DNA of 64,000 bases, from positions 36,044,101 to 36,108,100 of the forward strand of contig JAQNBH010000017.1 of assembly GCA_028752905.1 (NCBI GenBank), given 5' to 3'. Source of the DNA: Cladorhizidae sp. MBARI D1340-BT2 (Eukaryota; Porifera; Demospongiae; Poecilosclerida; Cladorhizidae). Positions 31,111 to 42,072 of this stretch are shown piece after piece (the stretch's first letter is position 1; each line of letters begins with the position of its first letter). Below the pieces are notes generated by a model. That model had not been told where the DNA came from and did no database searches. It saw only the letters and a program-made list of their open reading frames with translations. The translations under genes and the position numbers were made by a program.

Positions 31111-31475
31111 TCCTTTGTTAGTTTGTTAACCATGCAATCACTATAGCAGCAGCTAGTAGGAAATCCCCCCGTTTTGTGGGAGTTTCCCATCTTTCCGCAT
31201 ATGCGGGCAGTATTTTCTCCGCGTTACATTGCAATGCAGTTCCGTTACATGCGTAGCAAGCTTCTTGACCACCAATCTTCTAACCCCACGCTTGCCTACA
31301 AAGAAGCAAGCAGGAACCTTCAGACTTCACACAAAGGTAAAGGAAAGGTAGTAGTTGCCTGTAGTACAAAAAAAGGAAAAATAGTCAAACTATAACTTTG
31401 AGCTTATTTTGGTCATACCACAAAACCATTTTTCTCTACATAAGACCCCTTTTCTCAGATCCTACCACATATATG

Positions 31476-31749
31476 ACAGCTGGTGCAAAGGTTTCAGGCA
31501 TCTTACACGTTGCATCGGGAAATTGCAATAGATGAAAGCATGATTGGCTTCAGAGGGCGTTTATCCTTCCTTCAATACATGCCCAACAAACCAAAAAAGT
31601 GGGGGATGAAGGCATTGGTACTGGCGAACTCAAAGACAACATATACACGGAACTGGTCACTATATGCAGGAAGAAGGGACAATACCTCCAAAGATTCATT
31701 AGCCACATGTGTTGTGTTAAAACTAGTAACAAAATTACACATCACCTCC
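31476..31749 (+). pseudogene. Outer piggyBac copy, first catalytic motif
   Basis: YTLHREIAIDESMIGFRGRL contains the first catalytic Asp of piggyBac, followed by QYMPNKPKKWGMKALVLANS and a Tyr/Trp stretch. The frame does not join cleanly to the part before X1, so small deletions occurred. It ends where CAGGGTTTCATCC, a possible hAT end, begins at 31750. Confidence 0.75.
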
Positions 31750-33324
31750 CAGGGTTTCATCCAGAAGTTCTTGCAAGAGGGGGCATAATGGCGTGTTTAA
31801 AAATGGGGGGGGGGGGGGGGGGGGGGGGGCAACATGTAGTGTAAGTGTGTGAAGTGTGGCCGTAGCTAGTGGGGTCTTCCCCGGGAAATTTTGAAAAAAT
31901 TGATTCTCTGAGACGCATTCTGGTGCATTCTCAGCCCAATACCCAATATTCAATGTTTTAGTCATCATAAGTACTGCATAGTTAAGGGTAATGATGGATA
32001 GATTCCTCTTCACCAAAATCCCTAAATCAGCATGATTTTGCAGCTAAGTAATGTCTCAGAAAGTCTATTTTCAGGGTCCGTGATGTATTGTGCTTACTGA
32101 GGATTATAACATTTTCCGATTGATCCGACAAATGACAGGCCATTTAGACTAGTGATTTTATAGGTCATTGAAAGTGGATGGTCTGACATGTGGCAGTTGC
32201 CATAGCAACCATACCCAACAGTGGCTGGACTATATAGAGGAGTTCACCATGTATAATCAGCAAAGTAGAACTGGCTTCCACATTGCTAATTGGCATTCTG
32301 TAACATTACACTAATACCACAGGTCAATTAGCTGAATGGCCTGTTATCAGGTGGTTTTGACCACAAATGTACTTTTTGTGCCTTCAAGTGTAGTCCCATC
32401 ATGACTAAGTAAAATGACACCAAGTTAAAGCTCTAAAAATAGACTTCATAGGCTTATTTAACCCTTTCACCTTCAGATTTACACAGCATTAAAAACAACA
32501 ACATGACCATGGTATATAAAATAATAAATACCAGGTCAGGGGTGCACTAAAGTCCAATGCTAAGCAACTGACCACATGCTATGAATATGCTTATCTAATC
32601 AATTTCTGGAGGCATGCCAGCTTCTGTCACTGAAGGAGAGAGCAGCTGTTGTAGACACTGGTGGAAGCAGCACATGCTGTCCAGTATCCATCATGTTGTC
32701 TGTACGTACATACAATAAAAACTTATTGCATGCATGCATGCACAAGCTATCCCGCCTACTACCCAAGTAAAAAAAGAAGAAAAAGAAACCCCGCTTAGCT
32801 ACTAGAAAGCTGAATCCTTATCTATAGCTAGCTAGAATCCATGACAAACCTGAGTATCCTTGTTCATCACTTCCTTCTTGATCGTCGGAGAGAAAAACAT
32901 CGTGATCAGCTGTAGCGCTACAATCAGCTGGCCAGCAAGCAGATGCAACCTCAGTAGCAAAGAATTCAACTGCCTCCACAGCTAATTTTCTCTCTCCGAG
33001 GTATGTATGGATGCCACCCACTTCTTCATCGCTGGAAGAATCCTCATAGATGACAAAATCGTCGTCTTGAACAAGAGCAAGGACCTTTTTGAGAGATAGT
33101 CGTTCAGCCCATCATGTGATTGAAATAATCCATTTTACCCTAGTTACCGGGTACATACGGTCACGTTATTTGCATAAATAGAGTTTAAATCAGGAAAATT
33201 TACGATATAAAAGATACGGTTTGATCTTTTACTATCGTGATGCTAGATCGCTCTGCAACAAAAGTTGCCTGTGATGGTTGGAGGGTTAAAGACCCAGGTG
33301 GAGGCAGCCTAAGTCACAATTGAA
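31750..33324. other. Left noncoding part of the hAT insertion
   Basis: Starts with CAGGGTTTCATCC, then G25 at 31805-31829, and a MITE-like stretch with GAGACGCATTCTGGTGCATT near 31910-31940. On the minus strand, about 32850-33130 is open and encodes an acidic peptide (FVIYEDSSSDEEVGGIHTYL) ending at a GTTTGT donor. That could be the first exon of another transposon gene; I do not recognise it. Confidence 0.35.
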
Positions 33325-34042
33325 ATGGATATTCCCTCCTCAAGCTCTCCAAAGTCAACTGACATCAAGAGCAGTAGTAGTGAAGATGAAAATGAGATCA
33401 GTAAATCTGATACTGAGTGCTTGGAGCAAAGTCCTGCAAAGAGACATTGTTCAAGTTCAACTTGTGCATGAGAAGCTCCGGAGCACTTACAAACAAACGA
33501 AAGTACAACAAGAAATGGGAAGAGAGTTTCACTTGGCTAACATATGATGACAATTTGCAAGGAGCCTTCTGTATGGTTTGCAGAAAGAGCGGAATATCTC
33601 TTCAAAGAACAGGAGGAACCTGGATTTCTAGGCCTTTCAATAACTGGAAGAAGGCAATTGAAAAGATGAAATGTCACACAAAGAGTGAGGTTCACATCCT
33701 GTCATATGAAGCAGAGATGGCTGTAGCCAGAGCACTACAAGAGGGATCCATCATTCAACAACTCCAGCAAGTTGGAGAGCAAGAAAAGATGACAAATAGG
33801 ATGGCATTAAAGCCCTTATTCATTGCACTCATTATCTTGCTCGTCACCACATTCCCCACAGGACCAATTTTGATCATTAAATTGTGAGTTGTGGTGCAGA
33901 AGACTTGAGGAAATTCCTTGAAAGAACTGGAAAGAATGCCAGCTACACATCCAAAATAGCTATTGTTGAATTCATAGAGGCAGTTGGCTTGTGGGCTGAA
34001 GAAAGTCTGCTGAAACGTCTCCATCAGGCATCCTGCTTCAGC
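33325..34042 (+). pseudogene. hAT transposase (ZMYM1-like), N-terminal half
   Basis: ATG 33325 opens a Ser/Glu-rich leader. After a frameshift near 33470 comes a TTF/BED-like zinc finger (WLTYDDNLQGAFCMVCRKSG ... CHTKSEVH). A second frameshift near 33830 precedes AEDLRKFLERTGKNASYTSK and CFS. The frame is cut at 34043 by the piggyBac insertion and continues at 36580 with LMADECTDVTTVEEL. The family is hAT of the type related to ZMYM1/DUF4371 proteins. Confidence 0.8.
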
Positions 34043-34267
34043 TTAACCCTTTAAGCCCCCCCCCCTCCCCCCCCCCCCCGCCCAGAGCGCAAACAGGCGC
34101 ACTTACCAATTTAATTACAATAAATAAACTCTGCATCCTGGATGCATATATTCAAATACAGGGGGAAATTACCTTTCATTTGAAATACTTGGTAAGGGAT
34201 GTCCAATACATTATTTCTTTTGCTTTGTTCAAACTTAGAGAAGACTTTTGTTAGCTATTCTAACAAG

Positions 34268-35478
34268 ATGGCAACTGGCTCAATGCCCACTACTCAGTCA
34301 GTAACAGCTGCTACCTTGGGTTTGGAAGAGCTTTTGAGACTTTTGGATAGTGAGGACTCAGTATGTGACCTTTCTGATCCTGAAGATGGTTTTGATGGAG
34401 ATACATTTACTGGGTAAGTCCAGATAGCTAGAGTTACAGCTCTCTACTTGGATAGCTAGAGTTTAGCTATATATTTACCATAATTTAACTGTTATATAGA
34501 TCCAATGCCACTGCTGTTGAATTTGCTCTGGAAGCAACTCCAGTACCCTCAGTTTCACCATCTTCTGAGGAAGAACAGCCTCTTAGAAGCAGAGTTGGAA
34601 GAGGTGTTCAAGGACAATGTTCTCGCAGACGACGTGGTCTGCGGAGAAGTAGGGGTAGAATACGAGGAAATAACCGTCCTAGAGGTCAATATAACAGTGG
34701 AGGAGGTTCAGGTATTACATGCAGACAGAGTATCTCGCAATCACATGTCAATACTCTTGAGAATCCTGATACTTCAGCATTGACTGTACACCAAGTGGGT
34801 TCATAAATGCCAGTTATGATGAATCTTTCACACCACTCAAGCTTTTTTTAACTAAAGATATAATAAAACTAATATGCAAGAATTCTGATAAGTATGCTGA
34901 AAAGAATAAAGACAAATCACCATATAATTATTCTCGATACCCTGGAATGATCGATACCCTGGAATGATCGATACCCTGGAATGATCGATACCCTGGAATG
35001 ACAGCAGTTATGTTATTGAATTTGGTTGGCTTATTTGTTTTGGTTTGGAAAAATTGGCATACTACACTGATTATTGGACGACTACGGGAGATTAATTTCT
35101 CCTTTATGGTAGAAGTTTTGCAGGGTGAAGTATTATCAGCAGAAATAAGTTTTTTTAGTCTCTGGGGATTCTTATATACATGTGAGTGATATTGACACAG
35201 AAGATCTTGGTGACCGGTTGTGTAAAGTTCGACCAATGATGGAACACTTGAATGATTCAAGTCAGCGCTACTTTCAACCAGATCTAAATATTTCAATCGA
35301 TGAACACATGGTGAAATCAAAGGGGCATTTTCCAATACGCCAGTACATCAAGAGTAAGCCAGTCAAGTGGGGCTTCAAGCTGTGGTGTTTGTGTGACTCT
35401 GAAACTGGTTATACTTATCGCTTTACAGTGTACAGGGGAAAGCAAGGAGAAGTACGATCAAGTAATGGTTTAGCATAT
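34268..35478 (+). pseudogene. piggyBac element 2 transposase, broken
   Basis: Exon 1 (34268-34413) encodes MATGSMPTTQSVTAATLGLE and an acidic stretch. A GTAAGT-AG intron leads to exon 2 at 34500, with an Arg/Gly-rich basic segment. After a stop or frameshift near 34795 come SYDESFTPLKLFLTKDIIKL and SPYNYSRYPGM. A four-fold 17-bp repeat (34934-35001) follows and introduces a TGA. Later frames give TDYWTTTGD, LNISIDEHMVKSKGHF with the first catalytic Asp, and KPVKWGFKLWCLCDSETGY. X2 truncates it at 35478; the remaining catalytic parts are not recognised downstream. Confidence 0.8.
34934..35001 (+). repeat. 17-bp tandem repeat, four units, in piggyBac 2
   Basis: Four perfect copies of TCGATACCCTGGAATGA. 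One unit corresponds to the coding sequence for SRYPGM. Three extra units add 51 bp, which keeps the frame length but brings in a TGA. Confidence 0.9.
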
Positions 35479-36214
35479 GTGATAGGATCTGAGAAAAGGG
35501 GTCTTATGTAGAGAAAGGTTTTGTGGTATGACCAAAATAAGCTCAAAGATATAGTTTGAATATTTTTCTTTTTTTGTACTACAGGCATCTACCACCTTTC
35601 CTTTACCTTTGTGTGAAGTCTGAAGGCTCCTGTGAAGTCTGAAGGCTCCTGCTTGCTTCTTTGTAGGCAAGCGTGGGGTTAGAAGATTAGTTGTCAAGAA
35701 GCTTGCCTATATTTTGGAACTCAAATCATCACTTATTCAGAAGAAAAGTTATGAAAGCCTGAATGCTAGATGCTTGAAGCATTCATTTTGAGAAAAACAC
35801 GTTTTAAATTAATGGCTTTTGCAGCTTCCTGTGCACTTGATGAAGCCATTCCTTTGTTAGTTTGTTAACCATGCGGCCACTATAGCAGCTAGTAGGAAAT
35901 CTCACATTTTGTGGGAGTTTCCGATCTTTCCGCATACACGGGTAGTATTTCTCCGCATTACATGGCAACGCAGTTCCGTTACACGCGTAGCAAGCTTCTT
36001 GACCACCAATTTTCTAACCTCACTCTTGCCTACAAAGAAGCAAGCAGGAGCCTTCAGACTTCAGACAAATGTAAAGGAAAGGTAGTAGATGCCTGTAGTA
36101 CAAAAAAAGAAAAATAGTCAAACTATAACTTTGAGCTTATTTTGGTCATACCACAAAACCATTTTTCTCTACAATTTTCCTCTACATAGGACCCCTTTTC
36201 TCAGATCCTATCAC
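35479..36214. mobile_element. Element X2: non-autonomous relative of X1
   Basis: Ends GTGATAGGATCTGAG and CTCAGATCCTATCAC are inverted repeats and match X1. The right half (about 35810-36214) is about 400 bp nearly identical to 31060-31469 of X1, including the start of the X1 gene (MASSSAQEA on the minus strand). The segment 35710-35810 matches 29270-29370 of X1. About 35500-35705 is an extra inverted copy of the right arm, giving inverted arms of about 220 bp. Confidence 0.8.
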
Positions 36215-36579
36215 AAATAATGAAATTGATCATATTTCACACATCTTCAATGGGAAAAAAAAATTGTTCAGTGGTGATGATTGATGGTTGTGTAATAGTT
36301 TGAGGTCATAAAAAGGAACTTTGTTGTACAAATATTTGAAGAAATCGGAACGAATATTGATTCCTAAATTTTTATCTAAGTTCAAATTAATATAATTTGT
36401 TATGGGTGTGGTTTATTAATCTTTTGAAATTAAAAAAAATAGTATGAACTTTTAGATTATACCCATATTGCATAGCAATATTCCCTTTAGTTTTTACCTT
36501 TAGTTTTTAAGTTATAAATATTTTAAACAGGAGGGTAAAAAATGAGAAAAAATGAAAAAATGCTCAGGGGCTTAAAGGG

Positions 36580-37424
36580 TTAATGGCAGATGAGTGTACT
36601 GATGTGACAACAGTTGAAGAGCTATCAATTTTCTGCAGTTGGGTTGAGGATGGGGTACCTGTTGAGCACTTCCTAGAAATAGTTCCCTTAATTAAAGTCT
36701 GCTGATGCCAAGACCATCCACTCCACCCTTGTTGAGTTCTTGAAAGTGAAGAATATACAGATCAGCATGCTCGTAGGTATGTGATTTGATGGAGCAGCAA
36801 CTTTCTCTGGGAAACACAATGATGTTCAGAGCCTGCTGAAGAAGAATTCGCCTCATGCTGTGTTCGTGCACTGCCATTGCCACCTACTTCAACTTGCCTG
36901 TGTTCAAGCGGCCAATAACACCAATGGGATTAAGCATGTGTATGTAACTCTGACCAGTCTGTGGAAATTCTTCCACTATTCTCCCAAGCGAGCAGAGTGT
37001 CTTAAAGAGGTGCAGCGGGTGCTTAATCTACCTGAACTGAAGATTATCAAGCCTTCAGACACTCATTGGCTGGCACACGAACGTTGTATAAAGGCAATAA
37101 AGGGGAGATACAGCACCACAAGCAGCCGAAAGGAACTTTGTATTCAGAGCTAACCAAATTCAGTACTAACGAAATGCTGAGAACAATCTTCCCCAACATC
37201 AGCACTCTGGCAAACATCTGTCTCACTATCCATGTTAGACTGCTTCATTTGAAAGGAGCTTGTCCCAAATGAAATTGATAAAAACTCGAACAAGAAACCT
37301 AATTGGACAAATTAGTCTTTATTACTTGAAGATTGCGATCGAGATGCCAGAGAAACTCTCAGATGCGGAGTTAGATGCCATTATTATTGCATGGAACAGA
37401 AAACCAAGAAGAATTGCTGTATGA
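36580..37424 (+). pseudogene. hAT transposase (ZMYM1-like), C-terminal half
   Basis: LMADECTDVTTVEELSIFCS carries the first catalytic Asp region. Then come SMLVGM, a stop, FDGAATFSGKHNDVQSLLKK and VHCHCHLLQLACVQAANN, all characteristic of this hAT group. After HWLAHERCIKAIKG there is a large deletion that joins directly to the dimerisation domain (SFERSLSQMKLIKTRTRN ... WNRKPRRIAV, stop at 37422-37424). Stops and deletion make it inactive. Confidence 0.85.
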
Positions 37425-38006
37425 TGTTGTTTGTAAACGGTAGTTTGAGTAACTTACTTTGATCAATGAAGAATTGCTATATGAATGTATATTGTTAAAC
37501 TATCAACTTTTGAGTCCATGACTAACGTAACTTTGATTAATGTTTTTTCCCAAATTCCAAGGGGAGCACATAAGATTCAAGAGGGTGCAGATGCCCCCCT
37601 CCTAAATGAAACACTGACCTCTATTTTGACAATTTCTACACTTCACCTGGTAAGCTGTATATATGAATAGCATAGCAATGAATATAGAATTCAGCATTTA
37701 TTTCAGCCAAAGAGGAGGGGCAAAACAACTGAGCACAAAAAGAAAGGGGAAAATTATTCCCGATGTGCGAGCAATGTAAATTTTCAGAGAGGGGGGAGAG
37801 GCAAGAGCCCTTTCCTCCCCTTCAAATAAACCCTGGGAGAGGGTATCCAGATGTAACATAAAATCAGAAATAAATGAGAAGTGTGTCCTTACTTTGCAGT
37901 TCCATAGGGTCCATATCCTCTCCTCAATCCTTTTGATTTTGAGACCTAAAAAAATACCACCAGCAAATATACTTAGTTGATATACTATGGAATAACAACA
38001 ATAACA
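37425..38006. other. Right noncoding end of the hAT insertion
   Basis: Contains AAATAAACCCTG at 37824-37835; its complement CAGGGTTTATTTGAAG resembles the CAGGGTTT at 31750, so the pair may be the hAT termini. No matching 8-bp duplication was found, so the borders are uncertain. Confidence 0.4.
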
Positions 38007-38690
38007 TCACAATGTATTATTACCATTTAGATCTGTGCAAGAGGTTGTTGAAGTATGGCATCCAGAGCTGTGGCACAGTGAGGGTGAATTGTGTGGGCAT
38101 TCCCAAGGAGGAGGAACTGAAGAAGGGAGAAAGTAATCTGCTACAAAGATGGGCAGCTGACAGGCATTCGGTGGATGGGACAAACACCTTGTTGCTGCTT
38201 TGTCAACCATCCATAATGACTCTATGACGATGGTATCAAGAAGGTCGAGACAGGCAACAGGTAGTACTGAAACAATTAGCAAACCTGTGATGATAGTAGA
38301 GTACAATACGTTTATGGGGGGTGTTGACGTATCTGACCAGCTTGTCACCTACTATAGTTTCAGCCACGGCTCCAAGAAGTGGTGGAAACATGTTTTGTTT
38401 CACCTATTGGAAGTTAGTGTAGTGAAAGCTTATATACTCTACTCATCCTCCAGTCCCATTCATAAGCTCACCCACTTAGACTTCGTCGTAGCAGTTGCTC
38501 GTGACCTACTGGAGAAGAAAACTGGCATCCCAGAACTGTCATCTTCATTTGCCAACCAGCTAATGAGGCTGGTTGGCCACAACCACTTCCCAGAGCCTAG
38601 TAGTAAAAAAGGGATTGTGTGTTGTGTAGCATTAGAGCAGCACGCCGGAAACAATCGTCATATCAATGCACCACCTGCAGAGTAACATTA
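38007..38690 (+). pseudogene. piggyBac transposase C-terminal part (probably outer copy)
   Basis: The first frame gives RLLKYGIQSCGTVRVNCVG and KKGESNLLQRW. After a shift near 38200 it continues STIHNDSMTMVSRRSRQATG, then VEYNTFMGGVDVSDQLVTYY with the last catalytic Asp, and KWWKHVLFHLLEVSVVKAYI. The end includes a Cys/His-poor tail and TAA at 38683-38685. Strand and content fit the missing C terminus of the outer piggyBac copy at 28.9-31.7 kb, split by the hAT insertion. That link is inference. Confidence 0.8.
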
Positions 38691-38864
38691 TGTATTCACC
38701 CATGCTTTAGGCGGCACCACACACTAAAACATTATAAATAGATCCCATGACACCATTATCTCCTAATGTATGCAACACTGTTCCATCACACATATTAGCC
38801 ACACCTTTATTATTTTACTCTGACTGTATAAGGTGATTATTGGAGCATATCTCTCAATCAGTCC

Positions 38865-39120
38865 TAGGTACTGGCGGACTAAAAAACAGGGCATACGTGG
38901 AACTGGTCGCTATGCGAAGATAATCTTCCTGATTCATTGTCCACATGCATTGTTACAACTAGTAACAAACAGCACAATTTATGACACCACTCCATTTTGA
39001 CAAAATACATTGCATTGTCAGAGATCCTATATATGAATGGCGGCATGTGCATATGGAGAACGAAATCATCATCAGATTCATTCAACATGCGATCTGAATC
39101 CGAAGAAAACATCTCTTATT
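38865..39120 (+). pseudogene. Short piggyBac fragment
   Basis: The stretch 38872-38990 resembles 31615-31740 at nucleotide level (shared ACTGGCG.ACT, GGAACTGGTC and ACTAGTAACAAA). It is a second decayed copy of the same transposase segment. No intact frame. Confidence 0.45.
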
Positions 39121-39440
39121 TTGTGTAGACTGGGCATGTCTTCCCAAAGTAGGCATGAATTTAGTAAGCTAAGCAAACACTCAAACCTGACCCATACTCC
39201 TTGATGAGACTAGAAATTACTCATTCAGTAGGTGGTATTCAGAGGCAAGCACAAGTTACAAACATCAGTGTTCACACAAAATACAAGAGATGTTGTGCTT
39301 ATAATGTAGATCAAACAAAAAATCCTCTAACCACCGACATGTGAGGGCTATCAACTGCTGGGCTAAATGTCATTGACCAAGCTTGTGTTTTCCAAGTAAC
39401 CACAAATAGCTAGCTATGTATTTATTATATAGGATCAACG

Positions 39441-39624
39441 GATCAAGTGGCGTTTACGACTCTAGCCATCAACAAATTCGTGTGTTTTTTAAAATTTTTT
39501 ACGCACACGCGTTTTGGGTGGGCTCATTTCAGGTTTATTTCATAATGCAAGAATTGCATACGCTCAATTTGGAGGGGGTAGTCTTTTTAATTGTGTCTTC
39601 TCGAGTCGTAAACGCCACTTGATC
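39441..39624. mobile_element. 184-bp MITE
   Basis: Terminal inverted repeats GATCAAGTGGCGTTTACGAC and GTCGTAAACGCCACTTGATC are perfect over at least 20 bp. No coding capacity. Family unknown. Confidence 0.75.
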
Positions 39625-39712
39625 ATGGTCTACTAGCTATTGCTTTTTCATGTTCCAGGTAAGAATCAGCAACGGTCTACTAGGTCTTTCATTTTCATGT
39701 TCCAGATAAGAC

Positions 39713-39770
39713 ATCACATAATTATTATACTATGTTATAAGACATCACATAATTATTATACTATGTTATA
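39713..39770 (+). repeat. Tandem repeat of about 29 bp, two copies
   Basis: Two near-identical units (GACATCACATAATTATTATA plus CTATGTTATA) lie directly before the Merlin transposase frame. Confidence 0.75.
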
Positions 39771-39773
39771 CCC

Positions 39774-40649
39774 GTGTATAGGTGTAGTTCTTCAATGGTG
39801 CTAAGAAAAAAAGGAGACCTGAAGGCATGCCCAAGTTGTAAATCACTTGAATCAATTCCGCATGGGAGTTTTTTCTCGAAATCACACATGGTACTTCAGA
39901 CATGGCTACCATTAATGTATTGGTGGGTGAGGCAGTACCCTGTATTGGATGCAGCAGATGAGTGTGGCTGCTACAAGAAAAGTGCGATTAATGTGTACCA
40001 GTGGCTTAGGGAAGTGTGGTCTGCAGCACTATGTCGAAACCAGATTGTGCTTGATGGTGTTGGATCTATTATTCAAATAGACGAGTCACAGTTCACACAC
40101 AAACCCAAGGTATCACTATATACTTGAATGGATGATCGCTTTCGTTATCGACTGTTTAGCATCATAGAGGCCGCCCACCTACTAAGGATACTTGGATATT
40201 TGGAATGGTACACTGATCATACGCCTGCTCTTGGTACACTTGATAAACGTATTGTGCCTACTTCACAGATTTTAATTCAATGAAATTTATTTAGGTTACA
40301 TGCAAGTTGTGGACAAGAGGGCCACAGCCACCCTGCTACCCATTATCTAGGCGCATGCTACACCAGGATCGATAATCCATTCAGACCAGTGGGCAGCCTA
40401 TAGGCAGGTGGCTACTCTGCCTGGGATTGTGGCACATGAGACTGTGAACCACTCTATTGAGTTTGTGGATCAGAGTACGGGTGTGCACACCAACATATTG
40501 AATCCTATTGGAACAGGGTATGGTTTGTGGAACATATTTTATTTTATTTTAACAACAATTATTATATTGTGCAGGTGAAGGTGAAGCTAAAGAGGATGAA
40601 AGGAGTTCATCACCACAAGCTCCCATCCGGTCACCAAATACTAGGATAG
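39774..40649 (+). pseudogene. Merlin (IS1016/ISXO2-type) transposase with introns
   Basis: The first exon (to 40109) has a zinc-ribbon remnant (ACPSC), FFSKSHMVLQTWL, REVWSAALC and VGSIIQIDESQFTHKPK with the first catalytic Asp. It then splices at GTATCA to 40160 (HHRGRPPTKDTWIFGMV, a 1-bp shift), and from 40233 to 40295 (GYMQVVDKRATATLLPII). IIHSDQWAAYR gives the second Asp. A 1-bp shift puts IESYWNR, with the Glu, out of frame. A third intron (40518-40574) leads to VKVKLKRMKG and TAG 40647-40649. Exon edges follow GT-AG and the known Merlin protein order. At least three lesions make it a pseudogene. Its start is uncertain; 39774 is only the open-frame limit. Confidence 0.8.
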
Positions 40650-41139
40650 TGACCTACCGCTGACTTCCCTTCTTGTCGTGATCGGCTGAGGAGGTAGTTC
40701 ATTTTAGCACAGATTCAGTGAGGGGAATAAAGCATCTGTTATTGGAATAGTTAGCCAAGATAATAATTCTGTCCTGTCTGGGATGGAGTGCAGTTGTGTA
40801 AGGAAACAAGTTGTGTAAGGAAACAGTGACCACTGTACTTGGCCTCGCTATCCATGATCTTCCGAGGATCTTCCGAGGATGCAGTTACTTTTAGATACTA
40901 TGATTTTAGTGAGGCAGACAGCTGAGGACTGCATTTTAGAATAGAGTGGAAAATATTTGTCTTGCATAGTTGAGACCTATCTGAGTGCATTTGATTAACA
41001 GTGACAGAGAACAGTGACAGTGATCCCTCCTACCTCTGAATGGAGTACCCTACCCCGAGTTTGTTGTGACCTGTCTAAGCAGGTGTTACAGAGCAATTCA
41101 GTGGTGGGCCTGGTAGCAGCCACTTTTCGAGTAAGACTG
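40650..41139. other. Noncoding stretch before element H
   Basis: Includes short direct repeats (AGTTGTGTAAGGAAACA twice near 40791-40825; GATCTTCCGAG twice near 40856-40880). No domain recognised. It may contain the 3' end of the Merlin element and a decayed gag of element H. Confidence 0.4.
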
Positions 41140-42072
41140 AGCCCAGATCGAATGTTTTCGATGCGATCGAAGAGGGCACATGAGGAAGGACTGCCATGTC
41201 AAGCTGGAGAATACCAATTTCGGTGGCACGACAGTGGTACCGGCTCACAGACCAAAATGGACTTGCGAAGTACGAGTGAATGGCAGAACCATGCTGGCTC
41301 TCATCGATACAGGCTGCACCAAATCTCTGATACACCCCCGGTGCATTGATAACAAGAAATGGCTGGTATGGAGAATCCCCTACATAACAGCAAGCTAGAA
41401 GAAAGTTTGGTTCCCGGCGACGAACATCCCTTTGGAGATAGATGGGCAGAGTCATGACCAGGCTGTAGGAGTATCTCCCCACCTAACAGTGGGATATGCT
41501 CCTCGGCCAGGATGTCAAGGTTTCGGGAGCTACTAGAGGCAGCTCTGGTAGAGGAGAGAGTACAGTACGAACCAGAGACTATCCAGCCAAAGACAACCAA
41601 CCCCAAAACAACCGAGAAGGATGTGGCTATGGTGACCACACGAGCCACAAAGAAAAAGGAGCTGGAAGAACGCCAGGAGACAGAGGAGACCCAAGAAAAG
41701 GAGGGGTCTGTGCGTGGTTTGGAAGAGCAGGAATTAGGTCAGCTGTTTAAATTTCACGATGATATGTTTATTGCTCCCATCCAGCCCCAACCAGAAGAGA
41801 GAACAACAGGAGACCAGACCCATCCTGAGCAGATCTCACCCCACCAGCTCCGCTCTCTTCAGCTGGCGGACCCAACACTAAAGGATTGGAGAAGCCAGGC
41901 TGACGGGGATGGTGAGGGTGAGTTCTGTTGGAATAGGGGATTGTTGTGTAAGAAACCTTAGAAGGGGAAAGAAAACTTGATTGTGATTCCCAGAAGTTGC
42001 AGGAATGAGGCTCAGACTAGTTCACTGTTCGCCAACAGCTGGACACTTTGGGGAAGAGCAAATCCTAGACAC
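41140..42072 (+). pseudogene. Element H: gypsy zinc knuckle, protease and start of integrase
   Basis: CFRCDRRGHMRKDC (from 41153) is a CCHC knuckle. The protease follows, with LALIDTGCTKSLIHP as active site (about 41295-41340). After a stop and frameshift, a linker (41512-41961) contains EQISPHQLRSLQLADPTLKD and MVTTRATKK. At about 42005-42072 the integrase zinc module begins (VHCSPTAGHFGEEQILDTL). It then breaks off where the next segment runs in the opposite direction. The order knuckle, protease, integrase without RT fits the Gmr1-type layout of element B, whose protease (LLDTGCTKTIVHP) is clearly related. Confidence 0.75.

Larger units (their letters stand above)
29179..31469. mobile_element. 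Element X1: unclassified TIR transposon inside piggyBac
   Basis: The ends are inverted repeats: GTGATGGATCTGAGAAAAGG at the left and CTCAGATCCTACCAC at the right. ATAT flanks both sides (29175-29178 and 31469-31472; one base overlap is uncertain), a possible target duplication. It carries a minus-strand gene (30416-31110) and a fold-back insertion (29513-30020). A shorter relative (X2, 35479-36214) shares both ends and the first codons of the gene. I cannot place it in a known superfamily. Confidence 0.65.
34047..36579 (+). mobile_element. piggyBac element 2, inserted in the hAT transposase
   Basis: Flanked by TTAA at 34043-34046 and 36580-36583. Ends are CCCTTTAAGC and GCTTAAAGGG, perfect inverted repeats. 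Excising the element with one TTAA restores the hAT frame (CFS-LMADEC). TTAA duplication with CCC-starting ends defines piggyBac. It contains X2 at 35479-36214. Confidence 0.92.

Noticed and set aside
31805..31829. G25 run
   Set aside because: Simple homopolymer, probably of uncertain length in the assembly; reported only as context.
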